NCBI RefSeq assembly: GCF_050436995.1
Contig: NC_134774.1
Location: 1,548,501 to 1,612,500 of the forward strand
Length of the DNA: 64,000 bases
Source of the DNA: Anticarsia gemmatalis
Taxonomy: Eukaryota > Arthropoda > Insecta > Lepidoptera > Erebidae
Direction: 5' to 3'
Of the stretch, positions 40,701 through 50,587 are shown piece by piece. A program made the translations under genes and the position numbers. Below the pieces are notes generated by a model, which did no database searches, was not told the DNA's origin, and saw only the letters and a list, made by a program, of their open reading frames with translations. Numbering within the stretch: position 1 is the stretch's first letter; each line of letters begins with the position of its first letter.

Positions 40701-41789
40701 AAGGTCACATCTGGCAGTGTTTCCAATGCTAAGGTTATTAAAAGGGGTAGAGCCACTGACTCTGATTCAGACAGTTGGTCAGACAGCAATACGAGTGATT
40801 ATGAAGAGAAAAAGACAAAGACTGGAAGAAGAACCGGTACTTATGCTCAAAGCGGCTCTGGTAGTTCAGGCACTGATGGGACCAGAGTAACTAGCTATAC
40901 TGAGGGTTATGCTACAGGCAATAATGGAAGGACTGTAGCACAGAGCGGATCAGGTAGCTATGCGACTGGAAGAAGATATGCAGGTACTTATGCTCAGAGC
41001 GGCTCAGGTAGTTCGGGTACTGATGGGACCAGAGTAACTAGCTATAGTGAAGGTTATGCTACAGGCAACAACGGAAGAACTGTAGCACAGAGTGGATCAG
41101 GAAGCTATGCGACTGGCAGAAGAAATGCAGGTACTTATGCTCAAAGCGGTTCAGGTAGTTCAGGCACTGATGGGACGAGAGTAACTAGTTACGGTAACTC
41201 TGGTGCGTGGACCAATGATGACGCTACATATGCTCGCAGTGGATCAGGTAGCTACACAACTAGTAGAGGAACAACTATAGCAGGATATACTGATTCTAAT
41301 GCTTATGGTAATAATGGTGGTTTATCTCCTCGGACCGGTTCAGGCCGTTACTCAGAAAGTCCAGGTACTTACAGCAACAATCCAGGTACATACCCGAATA
41401 ATCCAGGCAGTTGCACAGGTACTTCAACAAAGACTGTCACATCTACCCACGCTCATAAATGTACTCATTGCGCTTCGAAAAAAGAGACTGTCATGACTGC
41501 TAACGGTGTAGTAGCAAGAGAAGAGACAGCTTCTGAAGTTTCTAGCAACCAAGAAGCAAGCGCTTACCAGGCAATGGAACAGACTTCTAACGATGGAAAA
41601 ACTGTACTTCTTGAAAAGAAGCAAGAATCTAATAGCCAGCAAAACGCGGCTAAATACAGCAAGATAGAATCTGTTCAAGGACGAGATGGATCTTGTAAAT
41701 CAGCAACTTATCAAGCCAGCACTGCGTCAGATACAAGTAATTATTCCAGCTTTGAACGTATGTCAGAAATAGATGCGGTTAGGAAGTAA
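28700..41789 (+). CDS. Giant sericin/mucin-like secreted repeat protein (three exons, about 3813 residues)
   Basis: The exons are 28700-28732, 29336-29366 and 30412-41789, with GT/AG junctions and matching phases, ending TAA. The N-terminus MKVLSVLLFIVALAVVHS is a clear signal peptide. Downstream blocks are: four Cys-containing CTHS/CTHT units; about 90 units of 15-18 residues ending KKPHGPNSGSAEH; a PGKKG..PKPHG region; a basic region with a Cys cluster (VCDKGCICRKRR); TVYPDS hexamers; SSNPAPDSQV decamers; about 25 units of 39 residues with ATNTDREKTSQVTTG; three 49-residue SGSGS units; and a C-terminus with HKCTHC. Tiny first exons plus one huge repetitive exon of extreme hydrophilicity fit silk-gland sericin or mucin-like coat genes. 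That role is inferred, and I cannot name the orthologue. Confidence 0.88.
28745..28994 (+). mobile_element. Lep1-type Helitron in intron 1 of the giant silk-like gene
   Basis: It begins TCTATACTAAAATTATAAAG only 12 bp after the splice donor, and ends GTTGCGAGGGTCAGCTAG. Confidence 0.8.
29020..29295 (-). mobile_element. tRNA-like SINE, type 4
   Basis: The plus reading has AATGTCCCACTGCTGGGCAA, GTTATAACAAGTGATCATTA and a box B-like GGGTTCGAACTTGC. It ends about 40 bp before the exon 2 acceptor. Type 4 pieces are also at 13570-13875, 16245, 46755, 49475 and 55355. Confidence 0.65.
29336..29366 (+). CDS. Giant silk-like gene, exon 2 (31 nt)
   Basis: Between the acceptor TTTTTCCACAG and the donor GTGAGT it encodes ALAVVHSLPQ plus one base. 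It completes the hydrophobic core and cleavage region of the signal peptide. Its size and phase (0-1) fit both neighbours exactly. Confidence 0.82.
29395..29713 (+). mobile_element. Second Helitron-like family in intron 2
   Basis: It runs from TATATATAATTCTTCTGTAA through ACTGGACCGATTTTGATGCA and AATCGGCCAACATCTATTCT to GTTTGCCGGGTCAGCTAG. This is the plus-strand counterpart of 19554. Confidence 0.65.
29752..30275. mobile_element. Two related GC-rich elements in inverted order, intron 2
   Basis: 29752-29956 has ends ACACACACTGTATCGCACG and the near-inverse GCGCGATAGAGTGTGTGTGT. 30104-30275 has ACACACACTGTATCGCGCAT and CGTGCGATATTATGTGTGTG and is related to the first in reverse. Both are rich in CGCG. 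Between them is a small palindrome (CAAATTAGTTTTTTCACG and its inverse). Confidence 0.6.
30412..41789 (+). CDS. Giant silk-like gene, exon 3 (11.4 kb repeat exon)
   Basis: The acceptor TTTCCCTCACAG is followed by CA, which completes Pro with the C from exon 2. The frame then runs unbroken for 11.4 kb to TAA at 41787. In-frame sequence before the first internal ATG (30873) encodes Cys-bearing units such as GKPCTHSKTKEGNQGG, so the ATG at 30873 is not the start. Several long open frames on both strands over 30.7-36.0 kb are by-products of the repeats. Confidence 0.92.
30915..35260 (+). repeat. Coding tandem array, NGKKPHGPNSGSAEH units
   Basis: Units of 15-18 codons (45-54 bp) differ mainly in a short spacer (NGKK, HKCNGKK, HPDGNGKK, HNPGNGKK). 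Later units turn to KKPHHPNSGS. The array is rich in His, Lys, Gly, Asn and Ser. Scattered HKCNGKK variants give single Cys residues. Confidence 0.9.
33651..34370 (+). repeat. Higher-order repeat of 354 bp within the PHGPNSGS array
   Basis: A block of seven units (118 codons) starting AEHNPGKGKKPHGPHSGS at 33651 recurs at 34005 with few changes, and its beginning recurs again at 34359. Confidence 0.8.
36471..36983 (+). repeat. Coding hexamer array, TVYPDS/TVYPDR
   Basis: Units of 18 bp encode (T/R)VYPD(S/R/G). It follows the Cys cluster region and starts YPDGKVYPDGKMYPDG. Confidence 0.88.
37150..37650 (+). repeat. Coding decamer array, SSNPAPDSQV
   Basis: About fifteen 30-bp units. Those between about 37230 and 37530 are almost identical at the nucleotide level, which points to recent expansion or gene conversion. 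Confidence 0.9.
37855..40800 (+). repeat. Coding array of 117-bp units (39 residues)
   Basis: About 25 units carry the order SDATNTDREK or SDATTEDQKKK, QVTTGSLSTAKTT, then ETGSGTW or ESTTGSW. The four units from about 39970 to 40440 are nearly identical in DNA. Ser and Thr dominate, as in sericin repeats. Confidence 0.9.
40836..41270 (+). repeat. Coding array of 147-bp units (49 residues)
   Basis: Three units start GTYAQSGSGSSGTDGTRVTS at 40836, 40983 and 41130; the third diverges after its first half. Confidence 0.85.
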
Positions 41790-41810
41790 TTATAGTTTGA
41801 TTTAGTAAGG

Positions 41811-41996
41811 TGCAGCGCAGACGACAGACTATCCGTGACGCACTTTTTAGTCTGTGAAAATAGAACTTATGCCATGATATGCAGTAACGAACACAACGCG
41901 CAAAAAGTCCGGCGCGTTACTACATATAATTGCGTAAGTTCTATTTTCACAGACTAAAAAGTGCGTCACGGATAGTCTGTCGTCTGCGTTGCACCT
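41811..41996. mobile_element. Palindromic MITE in the 3' UTR region of the giant silk-like gene
   Basis: The left arm reads GTGCAGCGCAGACGACAGAC, then ATCCGTGACGCACTTTTTAG, then TCTGTGAAAATAGAACTTA. The right arm is its near-exact inverse, ending GTCTGCGTTGCAC. The stem is about 60 bp and the loop about 65 bp. It lies 22 bp after the stop codon and before the poly(A) signal. Confidence 0.85.
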
Positions 41997-42267
41997 AAAG
42001 AGTGTTGTTTGCAAGGTATATAAAATTTACAACATCAGTGACATGTCTTATACAGCTGACGGTGAAATTTTTGATACAGATACTTTATTTTTTAATACTA
42101 TGTATAACCGGTAAAGTACCGACTGCGAAATAACTTAGTAAATAGATAAATAATTTGACGCCGATAAGAAATAATTTTACGAACTTTCGAACACGAAATT
42201 TAAGATTAGGATCGATTTTTTTTGTATAATTATTTTATTTTGTAAAAATATGTTTCGATTCTGTATA

Positions 42268-42273
42268 AATAAA
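42268..42273 (+). terminator. Poly(A) signal AATAAA, likely for the giant silk-like gene
   Basis: The sequence TGTATAAATAAATTAACG lies 480 nt after the stop, followed by a T/G-rich stretch. It is the clearest signal downstream of the gene. Confidence 0.5.
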
Positions 42274-42454
42274 TTAACGAACATCATAGATTCTTGTTTT
42301 TATTTTAACATAATTTTGTCTCAAATGAACCTTATATTTAATATTATTAATATCAGGTTATTACGCCGAAAGGGGACGCCCTAGAAAGACATACACTGAT
42401 CATATCGGTGATGTCTTGTAAAAAGGTCAGGTGCTACTCGTAACCGGCGGTCCT

Positions 42455-42560
42455 GTATGACAACATGTATGTATGTGAATGAAGCAAGGGAAGTTTGTAA
42501 GGATCGTAACAAACGGCGTTCTCTGATATCTGCCTACACATATGGGAAGAAAACGTGTTT
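42455..42560 (+). repeat. Dispersed repeat (GACAACATGTATGTATGTGA family)
   Basis: It contains GACAACATGTATGTATGTGA, ATGAAGCAAGGGAAGTTTGT and AAGGATCGTA. Other copies are near 14060, 50620, 51060 and (inverted) 62240. Confidence 0.6.
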
Positions 42561-43076
42561 TTGTGTATTTAGGTATGTATCAGGGATTATACCTAAGCAA
42601 AATTATCACCCGTATTTATTTACCTTTATGCAAGACAACCCTTGAAAGCTGATATAAGAAGTGTATAAAATACACCCACGTTTCGTTATTACCAATGTTA
42701 GTCCCATGTAATAGTCTATTGTTATATACCGGGCACATTATTAAACTCCGAGCTGTTATGTACCTACTAACTAATAATAAATGCGACAGTCGGCCTGGTC
42801 ATTACAGTTTTAAGGCAAAACCGCTGAATTGATTTCGATGATAGGTATTTAGTACGGGCATAGTTGAAGACACGTATTCAGCAAATTATATCGAAAATGA
42901 ACTCTCGAATGGCTGTAATAGCTAGTAACTTAGTTCTTATGTCACTTGCTACACACATTTTCGGTTCGCCATGAAACGGCCTAGTCGGGCGGCAAAACTG
43001 TTAATGTATAGATAGATGAATGTTTGCGAAAGATGTCGCTCAACATCGCCGCGCCTGAATGTTTAAACAGAATTGA

Positions 43077-43202
43077 GCCTGGTTGTCAATTTATCTATAT
43101 AAGTAGATATGTATTTAGAAGTATATAAGTTTGTTTATCAGTTACCTGGTTACAGTACAAGCTCTGCTTAGTTTGGAATCAAATGACCGTGTGTGAGTTG
43201 TC
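43077..43202 (+). mobile_element. SINE type 2, 5'-truncated
   Basis: It runs from AGCCTGGTTGTCAATTTATC through CAGTTACCTGGTTACAGTAC to ACCGTGTGTGAGTTGTC. Confidence 0.7.
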
Positions 43203-43575
43203 TAATGATATTTAATGTTTAATTGTGACGATCGGACCCGAAGGTACCCGATCGGCATAAGCCGAACAAGTGCAGTAATTGCTTCGAGTCGGTTTTGTTG
43301 TTCGATAAATACTGTCAAACCGAACGTCCCGAATCGAGTATGTGTAGAAAATGATAATAATATAGTTCCGTTTAATGTCGGGAAAGACAGTCAGTCTATA
43401 AATCCAGATATATCTATAAATAGTGAACGCATCGATCGACATCAAAGAGATATAAAAACAAAATAACTCAATTGGTGTTGTCTATAAAACAAATTATGTT
43501 TATTCCTGTTCTTAGGGACTCCATGATGACCGAGAGTTCGTAGGACATGTTAATTTTACAATAGTCATATATATT

Positions 43576-43725
43576 AGCTTAGCCTTTCTTCCAACTATGT
43601 TGGAGTCGGCTTCCAGTCTCACCGGATGCAGCTGGATACCAGTGTTTTACATGCAGCGACTGCCTATCTGACCTCCACAACACAGTTACATGGGTAACAC
43701 AATTCCCTTCGGTAAGACTGGTTTA
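43576..43725 (+). repeat. Dispersed lepidopteran repeat (CCGGATGCAGCTG family)
   Basis: TTCCAACTATGTTGGAGTCG and TCACCGGATGCAGCTGGATA, then TATCTGACCTCCACAACACA. Confidence 0.65.
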
Positions 43726-43813
43726 ATTTACAATAGGCATATGGAAGTTATTTTGTTCGATATTACAATCAAACACATTTTTGCTGATTTATCAATCAAA
43801 TAATCTTATAAAT

Positions 43814-44060
43814 GTCTTGACGCGCTCATAGCCAGTTGCGCTTACCAGTCGATAAACGATCTGTGGGTTAAGCAAACGTTGGTGCGGTCATTCTATAGAT
43901 GGGTGACCGCATAGTGGTATTTGAGCTGGGCGTCTCCGTGGGCATGTAAAATGTCGGTCCCGGTTATTATCAATTAAGATAACAGTCGTTAAGCCACGTC
44001 AAAGGCCTTCGGGCGGCTTGACAACTTTGACACTAGGTTGACCACTACCATACCATAACC
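43814..44060 (+). mobile_element. 5S rRNA-like SINE
   Basis: CGATCTGTGGGTTAAGCAAA, TGCGGTCATTCTATAGATGG, GTGACCGCATAGTGG, then the typical tail with GGCGGCTTGACAACTTTGAC. Confidence 0.75.
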
Positions 44061-44289
44061 ATACCACAAACAAACAAATACGACACATTATGTGCACGGC
44101 GACTTCAGTCCATTTTCAGTCGGCAATCCCATTTTCAGTCGGCAATCCGCGTGCATTTGTACTCATTAGCAGTTTTCCATGTACTAACTTAGTAACCGTG
44201 TTTCAGCAAAAAACTCTTTAACTGTTTTTCGAGTGTTTAATTTAGCATCAACTATCAGCTTAAATCGTGTTCCCAACATATTATATAAT

Positions 44290-44470
44290 ACTAGCTGACC
44301 CTAGACATTTAAAAAAATGTGTCACTTAGGAGTATGAAAAATAGATGTTGGCCGATTCTCAGACCTACTCAATATGCTCACAAAATTTCATGAGAATCGG
44401 TGAAGCCGTGTCGGAGGAGTATGGCAACGAAAACTGTGACGCGAGAATTTTATATATTAGAAGAACCTTA
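44290..44470 (-). mobile_element. Second Helitron-like family, partial
   Basis: ACTAGCTGACCCTAGACATT, then AAAATAGATGTTGGCCGATT and GGCAACGAAAACTGTGACGC. Confidence 0.55.
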
Positions 44471-44489
44471 AAGTACTTACGTGAATCAG

Positions 44490-44605
44490 CATTCTTTCTT
44501 CCAACTATGTTGTAGTCGGCTTCCAGTCTCACCGGATGCAGTTGAATACCAGTATTTTACATGCAGCGACTGTCTATCTGACCTCCACAACACAGTTACC
44601 ACACG
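44490..44605 (+). repeat. Dispersed lepidopteran repeat (CCGGATGCAGCTG family)
   Basis: TTCCAACTATGTTGTAGTCG, TCACCGGATGCAGTTGAATA and CTGACCTCCACAACACAGTT. Confidence 0.65.
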
Positions 44606-45373
44606 ATTCTCTACACTGGCCACTAAAGTCACTTTATCGAAAACATAAAAACTTGCTTTTAAACTACTCATTAGAAAACCGGCAAATAACCGCGAACTAC
44701 AGAGTATAAACTACTTGACATTTAGTAAGAAAAGAAAAAAAAAAGATTTGTTCTGAATATTTTTTTTTATTGTGTAAGTATAAAATAATTTTAAAATGTT
44801 TTAAAGATTGAAATGTATACAAAAATATTACTCAAGTTCTTTTTGCTAATATTTTTAGTCTACGATTAGCATATTAGTATCTATTAAAATAAATCAATAA
44901 AAGATATTCGTAATTAATGTTGTTAAACGAAATGTTAAAAACAAAAAACATGGCGCTTATTTTCTTCTTTTGCTATCGTTGTAGTAAGCAAAGGAAACAA
45001 TACACATACAGCCTCGTCTTGGCAATGTGTTAGTGTCGTATTCTGTTAGAATTTTTAAAATAATTTTATAAATTGTAATAAAAAATTTGAAAACATATTT
45101 TAATTCGGAATTTTTATTTCAAGTTCCGCTAAAGTGCGCTTTATTGAATAATATAATGATAGTTGCAGAAAATTGCTCCTCTGTAGAAAAAAGTCATTAT
45201 TTGTATGAAATCATGCTAGTGGGTTATACACAATGCCCCTTGGTAAGACACCTTTCTTAGTGGATGCCTACGTCATAACATCTACCTGCATGACAAATTT
45301 CAGTGCGATCCATCCAGTGGTTTGTGCCGTGCGTTGATAGATCACTATGTCAGCCAGTCATCTTTGAGTTTTA
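44606..45373. other. Intergenic AT-rich stretch, no gene seen
   Basis: No coding frame of useful length or transposon ends, except a dispersed-repeat piece near 45245-45360 (AGTGGATGCCTACGTCATAA) that inverts the one at 7920. Confidence 0.5.
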
Positions 45374-45548
45374 TTAGGTCTGGGAAATAGTCTTTTCGCA
45401 TTATAGTATGTATGAACTTAATAAAACCTCAAGCGCACTTAAAAAAAACCTGATGAACCGTGTACTCATTCGTGATTCTTGAAGCCAAAGAGATTTCATT
45501 ACAAGTTCATACATACTATAATACGAAAAGACTTCTTCCCCGACCTAA
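45374..45548. mobile_element. Mariner-type MITE, internally deleted
   Basis: The ends are TTAGGTCTGGGAAATAGTCT and CTTCTTCCCCGACCTAA. The inner region is shorter than in other copies. Confidence 0.75.
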
Positions 45549-45839
45549 TCTATACTAATCTATACTAATATATAATATTATAAAGCTGAAGAGTTTGTTT
45601 GTTTGATTGTTTGTTTGTTTGTTTGTTTGTTTGAACGCGCTAATCTCAGGAACTACTGGTCCGATTTGAAAAATTCTTTCAGTGTTAGATAGTCTATTGA
45701 TCGAGGAAGGTTATAGGCTATATATCATCACGCTACTACCAATAGGAGCAGAGTAAGGGTGAAAAATGTTACAAAATCGGGGACAATTTTGACCCATTCT
45801 CTCTTATGTGACGCAAGCGAAGTTGCGCGGGTCAGCTAG
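45549..45839 (+). mobile_element. Lep1-type Helitron
   Basis: The 5' end TCTATACTAATCTATACTAA abuts the MITE. A GTTT microsatellite is expanded near 45595-45632. The 3' end is the hairpin plus CTAG. Confidence 0.8.
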
Positions 45840-46369
45840 TAATTATATACATAGAAATAGGCTTATGTCTACACAAAAGGAACAACCTACAGTTAAAATT
45901 TAACTACAAACAAACTCCAGGACTATCCACACACATAACAAATCGTTGGTGTTACGACACAACACGCGCGAACACCACATGGCCCTCCACTCGCGGATAC
46001 AGACGATAAACTTGTATATTTACGTATTTCTACCCAATACCTGCTACAGATACTGTTTCACTGAATTAAGAGAGATTTCGTGCATAATGTATACCTATCG
46101 ATATCTTCTAAAGAGGGTATCAAATAGGGTTTTTGTTTTTTTTTTTCGCCTGGCTTCTCCTAACATACGAGGTCAGGGACCATATTAATCTACCCTATCT
46201 AATCTCTTACACTAAAATGAATCTACACTAAAATGGGCCTACGCTACTCTTTCATTCCGTGCCTCTTGGTCACTCCAGTTGTATCTTATATGCCCCTCGT
46301 ACTTTTGTTTATCGCTTTCATACTTTCATTCCTACTCTACTGTTTATTTTGGTATCTATAGGTTAGCTG

Positions 46370-46530
46370 CCTCCGTGGGGCAGTGGTTTAGGTCGCCACG
46401 CCGCTACCATTACGTCGGGAGGTCGTGTGCGAGTCACAAATAGTTGATTCGGGTCTGGTTGTACTTTGCGTCCGTCGTTTGTATGTTTACAAAAGTCCCC
46501 GCGACACGAGCAATTCTTAATGCGGGAGTA
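46370..46530 (+). mobile_element. tRNA-derived SINE type 1, box B deleted
   Basis: GCTGCCTCCGTGGGGCAGTG, TCGGGAGGTCGTGTGCGAGT, then the body to GCGGGAGTAGG. The segment after box B is missing. Confidence 0.7.
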
Positions 46531-47040
46531 GGTATAAGTACGGCTATAGACTACAGTAATTGTCTATTAATCATATTTATTTTATAGTGAAACACTTGAT
46601 TAGCTTAAGTAAATATATATACCATTTGTGTAAATACAATGAATACAATCAATATAACTTTACAGCTGTAAGGACAAAGAGTATGACATTTTAATTTTCG
46701 CCATCTATCGGCGGAAGGCTGAACTAACTAGTAACGATTTCTTTATTTTCTCTGCATCACGATGTTTACCTTCACCGTTGGAACATGTGATCATTATTTC
46801 TAATACACACATACCTTGGAAAAGTCCTTGGTGTGTCGCCTCGGGTTTGAACCTGCAACCACTTGCATGGGAGGTATTAAATTGCTAAAAATTAGATGTT
46901 AGTTACAACTGTTCTTAAATAACACAAAAAAATACTTTTCATCAATTTATTTTGACATTTTCATACCACATTATAATAGTGGTAGCGACAACATTTATTA
47001 CAAAGTACTTATAAAATATTGCTTAATAATTTGTAGAGAT

Positions 47041-47245
47041 ACTAGCTGACCCGACAGACGTCCTGTCTACACGTTACTAATAAATTAAAAATTAATTAAA
47101 AACACATTGTCCAGCGGACAAAATTGTGAATCTAAACCATTCTCAGATCCCCTTGAACACACACAAAAAATTTTATCAAAATCGGTCCAGTCGTTTAAGA
47201 GAAGTTCAGTGACATACATACTTACAGAAGAATTATATATATAAA
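47041..47245 (-). mobile_element. Second Helitron-like family, internally deleted
   Basis: ACTAGCTGACCCGACAGACG, then CAGATCCCCTTGAACACACA and AAAATCGGTCCAGTCGTTTA. Confidence 0.55.
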
Positions 47246-47399
47246 GACTTAACTTCACAATACAGTAATTTGGTAGTTGTATGTTAACGAAAAATTATTA
47301 AACTCGTACTCGTAAAAGGTTCATCTAAAATGCTCAGACTATGTAATTTTATCCGTAAATAATGTTTAAATTGTTATTATTACGAACAGAAACATTATA

Positions 47400-47611
47400 T
47401 TAGGTCGGGGAAAAAGTCCTTTCGCATTATAGTATGTATGAACTTGTAATAAAATCTCTTTGGCTTCAAGAATCACAAATGAGTACACGGTTCATTAGGT
47501 TTCTTTCAGTAAGCTCGTGAGATACCCAAATAGCGAGCTTTTTTGTGTAGAGAAAAGATTTTATTACAAGTTTATACATACTATAATGCGAAGACTTTTT
47601 TCCCGACCTAA
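47400..47611. mobile_element. Mariner-type MITE
   Basis: TTAGGTCGGGGAAAAAGTCC to CTTTTTTCCCGACCTAA with flanking TA. Confidence 0.8.
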
Positions 47612-48108
47612 TATTAAGCACCCGTTTGATTATGAAAATACGACATAGTGACGTCACTATGTCGTATTTATATGTTGACTTTTTAAAATTTGGTACACAT
47701 ATAGTTTATAGCCTGTATTAACACATAAGATAGAAGAAAAAATACTTATTCTTCTAGAAAAAGCATCTTTAATATCTGAAGAAAGAGTATCTTTTCTTTC
47801 TAGTTCTTTTTATACGGACGAAGTCTTGTAATACCTAGTATCTCTATAACCTATATTAGCATCGCTAGTTTCTAAAAGCTTAAAAAATTCGATTACAGTA
47901 ATTATATTTAAAAGGGAATGACCGATAACGAGTAAGCTGCCACCTAGTGGATATACTTGGAAGTAAAAATAATGCACAATTTTATTGCACAAAAAATTGT
48001 TAATTGTTTGGGAGGAGACCCTTGCCCAGCAGTGGGACATTAACGGGTTCAGAAAAATACTGTAAATTTTTTATTAATTTTCCGTGTAGGAATCGAACTC
48101 ACGACCGA

Positions 48109-48452
48109 CGCCTAGCCTTTCTTCCAACTATGTTGTAGTCGGCTTCCAGTCTCACCGGATGCAGCTGAATACCAGTATTTTACATGAAGCCACTGTCTAT
48201 CTGACCTCCACAACACAGTTATCTGGGTTATAACACGATACTCCTCGGTAAGACTGGTTGTCAGACTTTCAAACTTTGGACTACTGTAAAATCATAGCTG
48301 GGACTCACAATTTAACGTGCCTTCCGAAACACGGAGAAGCTCGGAATACTTATATAAAATGGTCACCCATCCAAACAACAACCTCGGCAAGCGTAACTTA
48401 ACGTCAGAGATCGATCTACGTGGTTATTGTTAACTAATCCACGAGCTCCTTC
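48109..48452 (+). repeat. Dispersed lepidopteran repeat (CCGGATGCAGCTG family), long copy
   Basis: It runs from AGCCTTTCTTCCAACTATGT through GACTGGTTGTCAGACTTTCA and AACGTGCCTTCCGAAACACG to TTAACTAATCCACGAGCTCC. Confidence 0.7.
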
Positions 48453-48539
48453 TAGAAGTCATTTAAATTTGGGATAAAAATTTATACGAAAAATTGAGTT
48501 TTTATTTTGATATTTAACATAAATTATACTGCAACACTA

Positions 48540-48691
48540 AAAAGGTTATCGCCATATAAAAATATATGAAGTTGTAAAAGGCTTATAAAGAGTTTTGTTT
48601 CTTTCACTCCTTATCGAAATGAAAAAGAGAAAACCTATTATAGTAGCTTTTTAACTAAAATAGGTTTATAGTGTGTTTATGAACAAGAGGG
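48540..48691. mobile_element. Small MITE related to 28307
   Basis: It shares TATATGAAGTTGTAAAAGGC and CTTTCACTCCTTATCGAAAT in inverted order and ends TTTATGAACAAGAGGG. The left end is unclear. Confidence 0.55.
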
Positions 48692-49093
48692 TTAGTTTTT
48701 AATTAACTGTAATAGCTAACCTGTTATCGGTCAATCTCTTTCCCAGTAGCGCTTGACCGCCCAAACGACCGTTGGCGGTCAAATCCCTTATCTGAGCGGT
48801 CAATCGGTACTCTTACATCAACTTATATATAAACACGCCTTTTAGAGGTAGGCATACTAACGCTAATGTGTTTGAGAATAAAACAGAGCATTTGTTTTAC
48901 AAACTTACAGACATACATTTTTTTGGTTATCCGTCTCACCATAACTTTTAAACTCTCGCGTTGCATGTTTAATGTATAATAGAAGTCAATTAATAGCAGT
49001 CAGCTTGCGACCACGGCGAGTGCAACCTGCGCCGAAACGTTAGGCATTTTAAGGAAAAATGCGTGTTCGCGTTAATACCCGTATTCTATTATA

Positions 49094-49302
49094 TTAGGTT
49101 GGGGAAAAAGTCTTTTCGCATTATACTATGTATGAACTTATAATAAAATCTTTTATCTCCACAAAAAGCTCGATATTTGGGTACCTCACGAGCTTATGAA
49201 AGAAACCTAATGAACCGTGTACTCATTTGTGATTCTTCAACCAAAGAGATTATATTACAAGTTCATACATACTATAATGCGAATACTTTTTCCCCGACCT
49301 AA
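49094..49302. mobile_element. Mariner-type MITE
   Basis: TTAGGTTGGGGAAAAAGTCT to CTTTTTCCCCGACCTAA with flanking TA. Confidence 0.8.
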
Positions 49303-49474
49303 TATTATACATTATCCGTCTCAACGCACTATGAGAGTGATGTAATAGAGAGTGTACCTGTGTATTGTACACACGACGCTATAATCAAACTACACCACAG
49401 TTGGTTTCAATGAAACCGACAACTGTAGCTGAAAATCATCGATATCTTGTTACGCGTAACACTTTTTTTTAACC

Positions 49475-49730
49475 CGTTATTGTCCCACTGCAGGGCAAGG
49501 GTCTCCTCCTTAACTAGGGATGGGTTAGGCCTTGATTCCCCTACGTTGGCCAAGTGCGGGTTAGAGACTGCATGCCCTCAATACATGTATTAAACAAATT
49601 TTAGGCCCGTAAGGTTGTATCACGATGTTTCCCTTCACCGCTATAACAAGTGATCATTATTATACACATCATTTGGCTTGACGGTGTGGATCATATTTGC
49701 ATGTGAAACGAATTCTTATACCACTAGGCT
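49475..49730 (-). mobile_element. tRNA-like SINE type 4
   Basis: CCCGTTATTGTCCCACTGCA, AAGTGCGGGTTAGAGACTGC and CTATAACAAGTGATCATTAT. The head is degraded. Confidence 0.6.
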
Positions 49731-49987
49731 TTTATAGCTATAATATACATATTATATGTTGAGAAAGAATATTATAAAGTATGTTTTTCCAAAGAAATGC
49801 TCTATTTTCTTCTCAAAAATAAACACACAGCTTGATTTTTATCATCTTCGCGTAATACGGCGTAATAATGGTAAGAAACCAAGTAGTGTGTTTCGATTTT
49901 AATATTATTTTAAACAATAATGTATCGATTGAAACCATTGACATTAGACGCTCATATCTATAAGGCCAACCAGACGAGAAAAAGAAT

Positions 49988-50226
49988 CTTCTTATCGTAT
50001 GGTTAGTGGTCAACCTAGTGTCAAAGTTGTTCAAGCGGCAGCCTTTGACGTGGCTTAACGATTGTTATCTTAATTGACAACAACCGGGACCGACTTTTTC
50101 CGTGCCCTCCGAAGCACGGAGACGCCCAGTTCAAATATCACTATGCGGTCACCCATCTATAGAATGACGGCGCCAAGGTTTGCTTAATCGACAGATCGTT
50201 TACCGGTGAGCACGACTGGCTATGAG
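49988..50226 (-). mobile_element. 5S rRNA-like SINE
   Basis: CTTCTTATCGTATGGTTAGT at its inverted tail; the head reads (minus) GATCTGTCGATTAAGCAAAC, then GTCATTCTATAGATGGGTGA. Confidence 0.7.
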
Positions 50227-50383
50227 CTGCGCTTGTTGTTTAACATTGCGATTCAATCGATATAATTGTGTTAATCCTAAGTAATATAATATAAGTATCA
50301 TGAATGTTTTTGTGTGTAAGACTTTAACATACATACTTAGTAAATACGAAACAAATATTTGTAGATTTTGTTCTTCTTTTTTT

Positions 50384-50587
50384 TTAAAAGACAACTCCCA
50401 CACTAAGAATCGCTCTTGTGTCGCGGGGACTTTTACAAACATACAAGCAACGGACACAAAGCACAACCAGACCCGAAACAATTATTTGTGGATCGCACAA
50501 ATAATTGTCCCGTGTGGGAATCGAACCCACGACCTCCTGACGCAATGGTTGCGGCGTGGTGACCTAAACCACTGCGCCACGGAGGCA
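50384..50587 (-). mobile_element. tRNA-derived SINE type 1, intact
   Basis: AACTCCCACACTAAGAATCG to ACCACTGCGCCACGGAGGC. Box A and box B are both well kept on the minus strand. Confidence 0.82.
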
